The notes under the pieces were generated by a model. That model did no database searches, had not been told where the DNA came from, and saw only the letters and a list, made by a program, of their open reading frames with translations. From Pseudoalteromonas sp. XMcav2-N (lineage in GTDB: Bacteria; Pseudomonadota; Gammaproteobacteria; Enterobacterales; Alteromonadaceae), in assembly GCF_024124545.1 (NCBI RefSeq), contig NZ_JAMXSF010000019.1, positions 62,001 through 126,000 on the forward strand: a DNA stretch of 64,000 nt, written 5' to 3'. Within the stretch, counting starts at the first letter, position 1; every line of letters begins with the position of its first letter. The position numbers and the translations under genes are program-made. Of the stretch, positions 43,750 to 53,151 are shown piece by piece.

Positions 43750-45762
43750 ATGAAACTGAACCCGAAACAAGACGAAGCCGTTAAGTATATCAGCGGACCC
43801 TGTCTGGTACTGGCCGGAGCCGGCTCAGGTAAAACCCGGGTGATCACCAATAAAATTGCCTATCTGGTGCAGAAATGTGAATACAAAGCACGTAACATTG
43901 CGGCGGTGACTTTTACCAACAAAGCCGCCAAGGAGATGCGTGAACGGGTATCGCAGACGCTGGGTAAGCAAGAAGCCAAAGGGTTATGGGTATCCACTTT
44001 CCACACACTGGGACTGGAGATCATCAAAAAAGAAGTAAAAACGCTGGGTTACAAGCCAGGTTTTTCCTTGTTTGACGATCAGGATACCCATCAGCTGCTG
44101 GCTGAACTGACCGAAAAAGAGCTGGATCGCGACAAAGATCTGCTCAATCTGTTGAAAATGCAAATTGGTAACTGGAAAAATGAACTGATCCAGCCTGAGC
44201 GCGCCATTCGCGAAGCCGGTGAAGCGCAAAAAGCACTGTTTGCCCAGCTTTATGCGCGTTATCAGACCCAGCTCAGAGCCTATAATGCGCTGGACTTTGA
44301 CGATCTGATCATGATCCCAACCTTGTTATTAAACAGCTCGGTTGAAGTGCGCGAGCGCTGGCAGGCGCGTTTTCGCTACCTGCTGGTGGATGAATATCAG
44401 GACACCAACACCAGCCAGTATCAGCTGGTAAAATTGTTGGTGGGCGAACGTGCCCGCTTTACCGTGGTTGGGGATGACGACCAGTCCATCTATTCTTGGC
44501 GTGGCGCAAAGCCACAAAATCTGGTGCTGCTGAGCAAAGATTTTCCGGGGCTGCGTTTGATTAAGCTGGAACAAAACTATCGCAGTGCCGGACGGATCCT
44601 TAAGGCGGCGAACATTCTGATCGCCAATAACCCCCATGAGTTCGATAAAAAACTATTCAGTGAGCTGGGGTATGGGGATCCACTGCGGCTGATCCCAACC
44701 CGCGATGAAGAGCATGAAGCCGAGCGGGTGGTGGCGGAGATCATCTCCCATAAGTTTATGAAGCGTACCAGCTACAAAGATTACGCCATTTTGTATCGGG
44801 GTAACCACCAGGCCCGGGTATTCGAAAAAGCCCTGATGGCCAACCGTATTCCGTATAAGATCAGTGGCGGAATGTCGTTTTTCGCCCGCAGTGAGATTAA
44901 GGATATCATGGCGTATTTGCGTCTGTTGGTGAATCAGGACGACGACAATGCCTTCTTGCGGATTGTAAACACCCCGCGCCGTGAGATCGGACCGGTGACA
45001 TTAGAAAAGCTGGGTAGCCTGGCCAATGATAAACATATCAGTTTGTTTGCTGCCTGTTTTGAACCTGAGCTGCCGCAGCGCCTTAGTGGCCGTGGTCTGA
45101 ACGCCCTGATGGGGTTTGCCCGCTGGGTGGTGGAGCTGAGTGACAGGGCAACCCGCGGAGATACCCTGGAAGCCGTGAAGGACATGGTGCGGGAGATTAA
45201 TTACGAAGCCTATTTGTATGAGTCGTCGCCCAGCGCCAAAGCCGCCGAAATGCGCATGAAGAACGTGTCTGAACTGTATCGCTGGATCAGCGACATGCTC
45301 ACGGGCGATGCCGACAATCCACCCATGACCTTACCTGAGGTGGTCAGTAAGCTAACTTTACGAGACATGCTTGAGCGTAACGAAGAAGAAGAAGACAGCG
45401 ATGCAGTGCAACTGCTGACCTTACATGCCTCGAAAGGACTGGAATATCCCCACGTCTTTATGGTCGGTATGGAAGAAGGCTTATTGCCACACCAGACCAG
45501 CATCGACGAAGACAATGTGGAGGAGGAACGTCGTCTGGCCTATGTAGGCGTAACCCGTGCACAGCAGACATTGACCATGACGTATGCCAGGAGCCGTCGT
45601 CAGTTCGGTGAGCAGATCACCCCGGAACTCAGTCGCTTTGTGCAGGAAATGCCGCAGGATGACATTCAAAGTGAGGGTAAAAAGCCCGTGCAGTCACAGG
45701 CCGAGCGTATGGAGAAAGGTCAGGCCCGAGTGGCAAATCTTCGGGCCATGTTAAAGCGGTAA
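43750..45762 (+). CDS. rep: ATP-dependent DNA helicase Rep
   Basis: A 670-residue superfamily 1A helicase that helps replication forks past bound proteins. Motifs: MKLNPKQDEAV, Walker A AGAGSGKTRVIT, motif II LLVDEYQDTN, VGDDDQSIYSWRGA, motif IV LEQNYRS, and LLTLHASKGLEYPHVFMVGMEEGLLP. The C-terminal VARVANLRAML region fits Rep rather than UvrD, which is longer. GGTGATC lies before the ATG. Its 3' end overlaps the convergent GGDEF gene by 12 bases. Confidence 0.95.
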   Translation: MKLNPKQDEAVKYISGPCLVLAGAGSGKTRVITNKIAYLVQKCEYKARNIAAVTFTNKAAKEMRERVSQTLGKQEAKGLWVSTFHTLGLEIIKKEVKTLGYKPGFSLFDDQDTHQLLAELTEKELDRDKDLLNLLKMQIGNWKNELIQPERAIREAGEAQKALFAQLYARYQTQLRAYNALDFDDLIMIPTLLLNSSVEVRERWQARFRYLLVDEYQDTNTSQYQLVKLLVGERARFTVVGDDDQSIYSWRGAKPQNLVLLSKDFPGLRLIKLEQNYRSAGRILKAANILIANNPHEFDKKLFSELGYGDPLRLIPTRDEEHEAERVVAEIISHKFMKRTSYKDYAILYRGNHQARVFEKALMANRIPYKISGGMSFFARSEIKDIMAYLRLLVNQDDDNAFLRIVNTPRREIGPVTLEKLGSLANDKHISLFAACFEPELPQRLSGRGLNALMGFARWVVELSDRATRGDTLEAVKDMVREINYEAYLYESSPSAKAAEMRMKNVSELYRWISDMLTGDADNPPMTLPEVVSKLTLRDMLERNEEEEDSDAVQLLTLHASKGLEYPHVFMVGMEEGLLPHQTSIDEDNVEEERRLAYVGVTRAQQTLTMTYARSRRQFGEQITPELSRFVQEMPQDDIQSEGKKPVQSQAERMEKGQARVANLRAMLKR

Positions 45763-48336
45763 CGACTCGTGAGCGGAACGGGTTTCGTTCTGGCTGGCGC
45801 CAGTCAAGCTTTGCTGCTTACCAAAAAACAAACTGAGCCCGTGGCGCTCCAGCAGGCTTCTGAAGTTCAGGATCGCCGGGCCTTTAGCAATAACCTGAAT
45901 CGATTTCAATGCGGTAACCGCCAGGATCCCTTGTAGCTGCACATCATAGCTATTTTGCTGTAAAACGCGTTTGCTGAATGTTGAACTGAGTAGCAGATAT
46001 TTAAAATCAACATGACTGACCAGCGCCAGATCGCAGCGATCTTTGGCAAAGTCGTTGAGCCCAACCGCAATGCCCAGACTACACAGCTCCTTGAGATTCT
46101 CGAGTTGCATACTCGAGGCATAGCGGATCTCATTTTCATCAAATAACAAGCATAAGTTACTGGCTCTGGGGCTCAGAAGTTGTTTCAGCTCACTAAATTT
46201 GGCGCTTTCTAAAATGGCACAGGAACAGGCAAATAACACATCGATATTACTGTTTTTGGCAATACTGCTGGCCTGGTCAAGCGCTTGAGTAAGCAGCTGC
46301 ATTTCAATTTTTAGTTGCTCATCTTTAGCAGCAGCAAACTTTTTAAGGATATCGAAGCTGGTACTGCCCAGAACAGGGTGTTCACCAAACGCTTCCAGCA
46401 TGACAATTTGCTGACCATGATTGGCCATACTAACGATCTCGGTACTGCGGAAGTGAACTGGCAGTGCACTGAGATGGTGATACTCGGTTTGCTTACTTTG
46501 CGTGCTGGCCGCGCTGAGTAGCGGGTGATAAAACTCGTACCGTCCCCGGCCTGCATTTTTGGCATAGTACATGGCTGCGTCGGCATCGCGAATAATTTCG
46601 TCGGTATTTTTGTAATCTTTGTTGCTATAGGTAATACCAATACTGGCGCCACTTTGCATGCATACACCCTTCATACAGAAAGGCTGCTGCATTACCCTGA
46701 TCAGACGCTTGGCGACGTCTTCGGCCTGTTGGCGATCGCTCAGGTGATCCAGCAGGATCACAAACTCATCTCCCGCTAGTCGTGCCAGCAAGTCGTGTTC
46801 ACGAATACACTCGGCAAATGCTTTACTGACCCAGATTAAAAACTGGTCGCCAGCTTGGTGGCCGAGTTCATCGTTGATGTCTTTAAATTTATCGAGATCG
46901 ATAAATAAAACGGCAAAATTATTTTCCGGGTAACGCTGGTATTTTTGTAAGGTTTTCTCGAGCTGAGTGAGAAACAGCAAACGGTTTGGTAACGTGGTCA
47001 GCGGATCATGATGGGCATCATGATAAAGCTGCTGCTCAATTTTTTTTCTTTCTTCGATTTGCATCTGTAAATGCAAATTAGTCTGACGCAGTTCTTTGGT
47101 TTTTTCAGCCACCCGATGTTCCAGCTCCAGATTACTGGCTTTGAGGGCCTGATTGGCCAAATGGGTTTGTAAAACCGAGGCAATCTGATTCGAGACAAAT
47201 GAAATTAATTCAACATCTTCATGATTGTATTCGTACTCATGGTTGTATGCCTGACAGGCAATCAGCCCTATAACCCCTTTTGCCGTTTTCAGAGGGGCGC
47301 CAAGCCAACTAGTGGCTGCATTCTTTAGCTGATAGTTGTTGGGCCGTTTGACGATTTCATTGTCTATAAGAACCTGAGCTCGCTTGGTGTCGATCAGCTG
47401 ACTGCGCTCAGTGGTGATCACCAGCTCACTGTAGCCATTGGCAAACGGACGAGGTTTGTAGTCTGTCATCTCGTCTACGCTGTACGGGAAAGTTAGCCAG
47501 TTGGATGCTTTGTCATGCAGCGCAATAAAGAGGTTATCGGCAAAAGTAATGGAACGCATGATCTGGTGGACTTGCTGGTAAACATCGTCGATATCACTGA
47601 ACTGAGTGGCCAACTCTGCGATCTTAAACAGGATCTGCTGTCGTTCCAGCGCCCGTTTACGTTGCTCAATTTCGGTATTAAGTGCCTCATTACTCTGCAT
47701 CAGAGCTCGGGTTCGAATTTTTACCTCGGATTCTAGCAGTTCGCGTTTTTTAACGCGCTCAATTGCCGTTGCCAGATATAAAGACATGACTTCGAGCAGC
47801 TCGACTTGCTGTTCGCTGTAAAACTGATCCGAAGAGTAATTTTGCGAGACCATCACACCTATGATGGTTTTTTCTCGGAAAATAGGCACGCCCACCCAAT
47901 GCTCAGCTTGGGTTCCCAGTGCTTTAAACAGACCCTGAGCACTCATTTGCTCCATTTGTTGGCGCTTAAGATACAAGGTTTGTCGATTTTTAAAGACGTA
48001 ACCGGTGATCCCCTGGCTAAAGTGATTTGCCTCGTGCAATGGCACTGAGATGCCATCTTTTTCATCAACAAAATAAGACAGTTCCAGACCCTGAGTGAAC
48101 TGGTTCTGTAATACGACATAAAAGCTTTTACTAGGTAGATATTGCTCTAAGATGTTGTGAATTGCGGGGTACAGCAGCGTCAACTCCGCAACCGTACTGG
48201 CCTGCTCTGATAATTGGATCAAGGCATGCTGCAAGTGCGAGTTTTGTTTGTATTTTTTCAGCAAGGACTCTAAACGGCGATTTTTCCGAGTCAGTTTGCG
48301 AACTAAGACGCTGGGATCTTCCAATGATGAAACCAA
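45751..48336 (-). CDS. GAF-GAF-GGDEF protein with degenerate EAL domain
   Basis: An 861-residue cytoplasmic regulator. Two GAF domains (about 45-195 and 245-390) are each followed by heptad helices (about 200-240, 395-435). A GGDEF domain (about 440-595) follows; its signature reads RLAGDEF, a variant tolerated in active diguanylate cyclases, and FIDLDKFKDINDELGH is intact. The C-terminal 230 residues have an EAL-like pattern (LKELCSLGIAVGLNDFAKD, then FKYLLLSS and VIAKGP), but the catalytic EAL/NE motifs are missing, so it probably binds or senses rather than hydrolyses c-di-GMP. The only upstream start is a TTG without ribosome-binding site. Confidence 0.85.
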   Translation of the reverse strand: MVSSLEDPSVLVRKLTRKNRRLESLLKKYKQNSHLQHALIQLSEQASTVAELTLLYPAIHNILEQYLPSKSFYVVLQNQFTQGLELSYFVDEKDGISVPLHEANHFSQGITGYVFKNRQTLYLKRQQMEQMSAQGLFKALGTQAEHWVGVPIFREKTIIGVMVSQNYSSDQFYSEQQVELLEVMSLYLATAIERVKKRELLESEVKIRTRALMQSNEALNTEIEQRKRALERQQILFKIAELATQFSDIDDVYQQVHQIMRSITFADNLFIALHDKASNWLTFPYSVDEMTDYKPRPFANGYSELVITTERSQLIDTKRAQVLIDNEIVKRPNNYQLKNAATSWLGAPLKTAKGVIGLIACQAYNHEYEYNHEDVELISFVSNQIASVLQTHLANQALKASNLELEHRVAEKTKELRQTNLHLQMQIEERKKIEQQLYHDAHHDPLTTLPNRLLFLTQLEKTLQKYQRYPENNFAVLFIDLDKFKDINDELGHQAGDQFLIWVSKAFAECIREHDLLARLAGDEFVILLDHLSDRQQAEDVAKRLIRVMQQPFCMKGVCMQSGASIGITYSNKDYKNTDEIIRDADAAMYYAKNAGRGRYEFYHPLLSAASTQSKQTEYHHLSALPVHFRSTEIVSMANHGQQIVMLEAFGEHPVLGSTSFDILKKFAAAKDEQLKIEMQLLTQALDQASSIAKNSNIDVLFACSCAILESAKFSELKQLLSPRASNLCLLFDENEIRYASSMQLENLKELCSLGIAVGLNDFAKDRCDLALVSHVDFKYLLLSSTFSKRVLQQNSYDVQLQGILAVTALKSIQVIAKGPAILNFRSLLERHGLSLFFGKQQSLTGASQNETRSAHESLPL

Positions 48337-48493
48337 GAGTTATTATTGTCTATTTATTGTTCTTATATTTTCATTTTTACAATGGGGGGTCAAGTGCAAA
48401 ATTTTAATAACATTATGGTGATAATTGTCTTAAATTCTGCGACATGACACGCCATTAGCAGGGGGGAATTAACTCCCCCTGCACGGCGATTTT

Positions 48494-48883
48494 TTACTTG
48501 ATCATAAAATCAATCGCTGCGGCGATTTCGTCATCGCTACAGTCCATACAGGTACCGCGAGGAGGCATCGCGTTGAAACCATTGATTGCGTGGTCAAGTA
48601 GCACATCTTTGCCTTTTGCAATACGTGGTGCCCAGTCATCAGCTGTTTTAGGCGCGCCTAGTGCACCTGTGCCATGACAGGCAAAACAGGAAGCCTGGTA
48701 CACTTGCTCACCTGAACGCGGACCAGTAGGCGCCGCGGCAGCAGTATCTTCGGCACCAGCCAGGTAGACAGAGCCCACAGGCTCAAGACGCTTTTTAATC
48801 GCTTCTTCAGTTAAAGAATTGTCGAATGGCTGTGCGATTGCCGCAGTAGATAGCAATAACAGTGCTGCTGAAAGTTTCTTCAT
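48494..48883 (-). CDS. Cytochrome c5 family protein
   Basis: A 129-residue periplasmic monoheme cytochrome. A signal peptide (MKKLSAALLLLSTAAIAQ) and an Ala/Thr-rich linker are followed by the heme site CFACH and the distal ligand region FNAMPPRGTCMDCSDDEI. The extra CMDC pair near the axial Met is characteristic of cytochrome c5. Likely an electron donor to a terminal oxidase. A -10 hexamer TATAAT (48948-48943, minus) and a palindrome lie upstream. Confidence 0.9.
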   Translation of the reverse strand: MKKLSAALLLLSTAAIAQPFDNSLTEEAIKKRLEPVGSVYLAGAEDTAAAAPTGPRSGEQVYQASCFACHGTGALGAPKTADDWAPRIAKGKDVLLDHAINGFNAMPPRGTCMDCSDDEIAAAIDFMIK

Positions 48884-48907
48884 TTACCTTGCTCACTTCA
48901 AATTGAA

Positions 48908-48948
48908 CGTGATCTATCACGATGGATGACGGAATTAAGCCGATTATA
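48908..48948 (-). promoter_or_regulatory. Cytochrome c5 promoter and palindrome
   Basis: TATAAT on the minus strand (48948-48943) with a weak TTTTAT 17 bases upstream forms the promoter. Between it and the start codon lies CGTGATCTATCACG (48908-48921), arms CGTGAT/ATCACG with a 2-base spacer. The loop is too short for a good hairpin, so an operator is more likely. The spacing does not fit CRP or FNR. Confidence 0.4.
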
Positions 48949-49116
48949 ACGTCACCAACTAATTTATAAAACGTAAACTTGAGTATAAGCGACTAAAAAA
49001 TAAAATTTATTGCGTTAGGGCAAAAAATCATAGGGTTGAGAGTAGATGAATTGAATTGGTTTGCTTGATTATTAAACAGGTTGACAGAGGCGGCATGGTG
49101 CCGCCCGGGTTTAGCG

Positions 49117-49767
49117 CTAGGCCAGCTCAAGTAACTTTTGTACGGCTTTTTCGATACCGCTTGATGCTTCGCTAATTGAGCCTGCCAGCATATATGCAGG
49201 GGTACTGATGACTTTGTGGTTGTCATCGACCACGATCTCAGCCACACCGCAGGTAACGTGGCTGGCACCCAAAGCTTCAACCGCCTGGGCTGTAGCCTCA
49301 TCATTGCCGATGGTGGCCAGCGTACCAGCGGGGTGGATATGACCAATAAGCGCAGGTGCAATACACAGATAAGCGATGGGTTTACCTAGTTGGTTGAAAG
49401 CCTGACAGCTTGTTTTGAGCGTCTCCAGGATATTGGATTCAGCCCCTTTAAAGGCAAAGTCGGATAGATTTTTTGCGACACCAAAGCCACCAGGCAGGAT
49501 CAATGCATCAAATGCACTGGCGTCCAGTGTGGCGAGATCTGCAACTTCCCCACGCGCAATACGCGCTGCCTCAACCCGAACATTGCGCTGCTCGTCCTGT
49601 TCTTCACCGGTGAGGTGGTTGATCACATGATGTTGCTGAATGTCGGGTGCAAAACACTGATAACTTGCACCCAGGCGCTCAAGGTGAAGCATAGTGAGTA
49701 CAGATTCGTGGATCTCAGCACCGTCAAAGACGCCACAACCGCTTAAAATGATCGCTACTTGTTTCAT
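49117..49767 (-). CDS. elbB: Isoprenoid biosynthesis glyoxalase ElbB
   Basis: A 216-residue DJ-1/PfpI-superfamily protein. Its start KQVAIILSGCGVFDGAEIHESV and the later DALILPGGFGVAKNLSDFAFKG and IAYLCIAPAL (nucleophile Cys) are characteristic of ElbB. E. coli ElbB has weak glyoxalase activity and is linked genetically to isoprenoid production. It is transcribed divergently from polA. A 7-bp hairpin (49089-49105) follows without a T-run. Confidence 0.92.
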   Translation of the reverse strand: MKQVAIILSGCGVFDGAEIHESVLTMLHLERLGASYQCFAPDIQQHHVINHLTGEEQDEQRNVRVEAARIARGEVADLATLDASAFDALILPGGFGVAKNLSDFAFKGAESNILETLKTSCQAFNQLGKPIAYLCIAPALIGHIHPAGTLATIGNDEATAQAVEALGASHVTCGVAEIVVDDNHKVISTPAYMLAGSISEASSGIEKAVQKLLELA

Positions 49768-49850
49768 CGGGATCTCCGTTTAAAGTCTTTGTTTTGCGAT
49801 ATATGCAATTTTGTCATTAAGCTAGTAATAAAAAAATATAAAGGATCTGC

Positions 49851-49878
49851 TTTGATCTTTGATCGTTTGTGTTAGTAT
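49851..49878 (+). promoter_or_regulatory. Promoter upstream of polA with structured leader
   Basis: TTTGAT (49851-49856), 16 bases and TAGTAT (49873-49878) with an upstream TG form an extended -10 promoter. The transcript would begin about 315 bases before polA. The leader holds a 10-bp hairpin (TTTATAGCCA with TGGCTGTAAA, 49907-49935) and an AT-rich 12-bp inverted repeat (49979-49990 with 50015-50026) ending in T. Either polA has a long 5' leader or a separate short RNA of about 140 nt is made. Confidence 0.45.
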
Positions 49879-50067
49879 ACGCCTCCGCCCATGAAAAAGC
49901 GGTGAATTTATAGCCACTCAATAACTGGCTGTAAACTGACTCCAAAGTCACTGTCCACAATCTTAGCTTAAAGCATATAAAAGAGTAAAAATAAATTTCC
50001 TTTTATATTCAGTGTTTTACTTTTTTATCCTAGACATCTTTTTGATGTGTGGGCCGATAGCTCATGT

Positions 50068-50088
50068 TTATCTACAAAGTTATCCACA
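50068..50088 (+). promoter_or_regulatory. Two DnaA boxes upstream of polA
   Basis: TTATCTACA (50068-50076) and the perfect consensus TTATCCACA (50080-50088) lie in the same orientation 12 bases apart, about 120 bases before the polA start. They might couple polA expression to DnaA activity; no other origin features are present. Confidence 0.5.
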
Positions 50089-50201
50089 GGCCATCCCCAT
50101 TTCTTATGGGTCGTTTTGGACTGTGCCAGACTCGTTTTATTCTCGTCCTTATGGCATGCTAACCCAGATTTAAAACTTCCAATTTTAGGATCCCTATAAC
50201 T

Positions 50202-52955
50202 ATGTCTCAGATCCCTGAAAACCCGCTGATCCTGGTCGATGGTTCGTCGTATTTGTTTCGTGCCTATCATGCGCCACCGCACCTGACCAATTCAAAAGGA
50301 GAAGCCACGGGCGCCATCTATGGTGTCATCAATATGCTGAAAAGCTTACTCAAGCAATATCAGCCCAGCCATATGGTGGTGGTGTTTGATGCCAAAGGGC
50401 CGACTTTCAGAAATGAGATGTACAGCGAATATAAAGCACATCGTCCGCCGATGCCCGATGATTTGCGCACGCAGATAGCGCCGATCCACGATATTATTCG
50501 TGCTATGGGGTTGCCGCTGGTCAGTATTGAAGGCGTTGAAGCCGATGATGTGATCGGGACTTTTTCCCGCCTGGCGTCAGAGCAACAAAGGCATGTATTG
50601 ATCAGCACAGGTGATAAAGACATGGCGCAGCTGGTCAATGAGCATGTCACGCTGATCAACACGATGACCAACACCATTTTAGACCCGCAAGGGGTGGTGG
50701 ATAAATTTGGCATCGGACCTGAATTGATCATCGATTACCTGGCTCTGATGGGCGATAAAGTGGATAACATTCCAGGTGTACCTGGCGTTGGTGAAAAAAC
50801 AGCGTTGGCTATGCTGCAGGGCCTGGGGTCAATTGACGATCTCTATGCAAATCTTGATAAAATCGCTGATCTGGGTTTCCGTGGTTCCAAAACCATGGCG
50901 AAGAAGCTGGCTGAACACGAGGCACAGTTAAAGCTATCCTACGAGCTGGCGACCATTAAACTAGACTGCGAGGTTGAGCAAGATCTGGAACAATTCAAGA
51001 TCCAGGACATGAACAAAGATCAGCTGATTGAGCTATATGGTCAATGTGAATTCAAGCGCTGGCTGGCAGAGTTGCTCGATGGTAAAAGCGCACCGGAAAC
51101 GGCCGCAGATACCGAACAGGAGTCGCTGGTTACGCCACCCGTTGAAGTTGACTATGAAACCATTTTAGAGCGCGAGCAGTTGGATCGTTGGCTCGATAAG
51201 CTGCGTGAGGCTGAGCTGTTTGCCTTTGACACCGAAACCACCAGTCTGGACTATATGCAGGCAGAGTTGGTGGGGATGAGTTTTGCGGTCGCTGCAGGTG
51301 AAGCGGCATATTTGCCACTGGGCCATGATTATATGGGTGCTCCGGAGCAATTAGACAAACAACTGGTATTTGACCTGATTGGTCCGATCCTGGCAGATCC
51401 CAAGCATAAAAAAGTGGGGCAAAACCTGAAGTACGACAAGAGCGTGTTGGCGCGCGCCGGTCTGGAGCTCAATGGCATTGCCTTTGATACTATGCTGGAG
51501 TCGTATGTCTTTAACAGCGTTGGCACTCGTCACGATATGGATTCGCTGGCGCTTAAATATCTGGGTCACAAAAATATCAGCTTTGAAGAGATTGCGGGTA
51601 AGGGTAAAAATCAGCTGACGTTTAATCAGATTGAACTGGATAAAGCGGCGCCGTATGCAGCGGAAGATGCGGATATTACTTTACGTTTGCATCAGCACCT
51701 TTGGCCACAGTTACAGCAGCATCCGACCTTGGTGAGTGTATTTGAAGACATCGAATTGCCGCTGGTCAGCGTGTTGTCTGATATTGAGCGCACTGGTGTG
51801 AAGATTGACAGCAGTATGCTGGCACAGCAGAGCCATAATATTGAAACGCGTCTTAAAGAGTTGGAGCAGGAAGCCTTTGAGCTGGCGGGAGAAGAGTTCA
51901 ACCTCAGCTCGACCAAACAGTTACAGGCAATCTTGTTCGACAAGCTGGAACTGCCGGTTTTAAAGAAAACGCCAAAAGGCGCGCCGTCTACCGCGGAAGA
52001 GGTGTTGCAGGAGCTGGCCCATGATTACCCATTACCTAAACTGATCATTGAGCATCGTGGCCTGGCCAAACTGAAATCCACCTATACCGATAAACTGCCC
52101 AAGATGGTTAACGAGCAGACTCAGCGAGTTCATACCTCGTATCATCAGGCCGTCACGGCCACTGGTCGTCTCAGCTCCACCGATCCTAACCTGCAGAACA
52201 TTCCGATCCGTAATGAAGCTGGCCGCCGGATCCGCCAGGCATTTGTGGCAGATCAGGACCATGTAATTATGGCAGCGGACTACAGCCAGATTGAACTGCG
52301 GATCATGGCGCATCTGTCGCAGGATGCCGGTCTGTTAAAAGCCTTTGCAGAAGGTAAAGATGTCCACAGTGCCACTGCATCAGAGGTCTTCTCTGTACCG
52401 CTTGAAGAGGTTACGTCGGATATGCGCCGCAAGGCCAAAGCGGTCAACTTCGGACTGATCTACGGTATGAGTGCCTTTGGTCTGGCCAGACAGCTGGATA
52501 TTCCGCGCCATGAAGCACAGCACTATATGGATAAGTACTTTGAACGCTTCCCGGGTGTGCTTGAATATATGGAGACGACACGGGAGAAAGCCGCAGAGCA
52601 GGGCTATGTTGAAACCCTGTTCGGTCGACGTTTATATCTGCCGGATATCAAGGCGCGTAATGGTGCCCGTCGTAAGGCGGCTGAGCGCGCAGCAATCAAT
52701 GCCCCAATGCAGGGCACGGCTGCGGACATTATCAAGAAGGCCATGATTAAAGTGGCACAGTGGCTGGCGACTCAGCAGGACAGTGATATTAAGCTGTTGA
52801 TGCAGGTGCACGATGAACTGGTCTTTGAGGTGAAAGCCGATAAAGTGGCGGAGTTTAGCGAGCATGTCTGTCAGCTCATGAGTGACGCTGCCAAGCTGGA
52901 TGTCCCCTTACTGGTCGAAGCGGACCATGGTGATAACTGGGAGCAGGCGCATTAG
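50202..52955 (+). CDS. polA: DNA polymerase I
   Basis: A 917-residue family A polymerase. The N-terminal 5'-3' exonuclease runs from about 8 to 290 (ILVDGSSYLFRAYHA; DNIPGVPGVGEKTA). The 3'-5' proofreading domain (about 320-520) retains its acidic residues (FAFDTETTSL; YAAEDADITLRLH), and the polymerase domain (about 525-917) has DYSQIELRIMAHL, RRKAKAVNFGLIYGMS and VHDELVFEV. All three activities look intact. It processes Okazaki fragments and fills repair gaps. A terminator follows directly. Confidence 0.98.
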   Translation: MSQIPENPLILVDGSSYLFRAYHAPPHLTNSKGEATGAIYGVINMLKSLLKQYQPSHMVVVFDAKGPTFRNEMYSEYKAHRPPMPDDLRTQIAPIHDIIRAMGLPLVSIEGVEADDVIGTFSRLASEQQRHVLISTGDKDMAQLVNEHVTLINTMTNTILDPQGVVDKFGIGPELIIDYLALMGDKVDNIPGVPGVGEKTALAMLQGLGSIDDLYANLDKIADLGFRGSKTMAKKLAEHEAQLKLSYELATIKLDCEVEQDLEQFKIQDMNKDQLIELYGQCEFKRWLAELLDGKSAPETAADTEQESLVTPPVEVDYETILEREQLDRWLDKLREAELFAFDTETTSLDYMQAELVGMSFAVAAGEAAYLPLGHDYMGAPEQLDKQLVFDLIGPILADPKHKKVGQNLKYDKSVLARAGLELNGIAFDTMLESYVFNSVGTRHDMDSLALKYLGHKNISFEEIAGKGKNQLTFNQIELDKAAPYAAEDADITLRLHQHLWPQLQQHPTLVSVFEDIELPLVSVLSDIERTGVKIDSSMLAQQSHNIETRLKELEQEAFELAGEEFNLSSTKQLQAILFDKLELPVLKKTPKGAPSTAEEVLQELAHDYPLPKLIIEHRGLAKLKSTYTDKLPKMVNEQTQRVHTSYHQAVTATGRLSSTDPNLQNIPIRNEAGRRIRQAFVADQDHVIMAADYSQIELRIMAHLSQDAGLLKAFAEGKDVHSATASEVFSVPLEEVTSDMRRKAKAVNFGLIYGMSAFGLARQLDIPRHEAQHYMDKYFERFPGVLEYMETTREKAAEQGYVETLFGRRLYLPDIKARNGARRKAAERAAINAPMQGTAADIIKKAMIKVAQWLATQQDSDIKLLMQVHDELVFEVKADKVAEFSEHVCQLMSDAAKLDVPLLVEADHGDNWEQAH

Positions 52956-52971
52956 CGTTATGGGTATCCCG

Positions 52972-52998
52972 AAAAACACGGCTCAGGCCGTGTTTTTT
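52972..52998 (+). terminator. polA terminator
   Basis: An 11-bp perfect stem AAAAACACGGC (52972-52982) with GCCGTGTTTTT (52987-52997) and a 4-base loop, ending in T. Confidence 0.93.
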
Positions 52999-53116
52999 AT
53001 TGCCCGGAACCCAGCAATGGCGGGCCCTGCAAATGTATCTGGTGTAACTCAGAGGTAAAAATGCACAATCTGATGTTTAAAAAATATCAAATTGGCGCAT
53101 AACTTGCTTTTGGCTG

Positions 53117-53145
53117 TTTATTTCCCCTAAGTGATTTGCTACAGT
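53117..53145 (+). promoter_or_regulatory. Promoter of the polA-yceI intergenic RNA
   Basis: TTTATT (53117-53122), 17 bases, and TACAGT (53140-53145) preceded by TGC, an extended -10. Initiation is expected near 53152, at the foot of the first hairpin of the RNA. Confidence 0.55.
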
Positions 53146-53151
53146 GCGCGC

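Noticed and set aside
48908..48921. CRP or FNR site before cytochrome c5
   Set aside because: The arms are separated by two bases; CRP needs six and FNR four between their half-sites.
50068..50088. Replication origin suggested by DnaA boxes
   Set aside because: Only two boxes, no AT-rich unwinding repeats, and no dnaA, dnaN or gidA neighbour; regulation of polA is more plausible.
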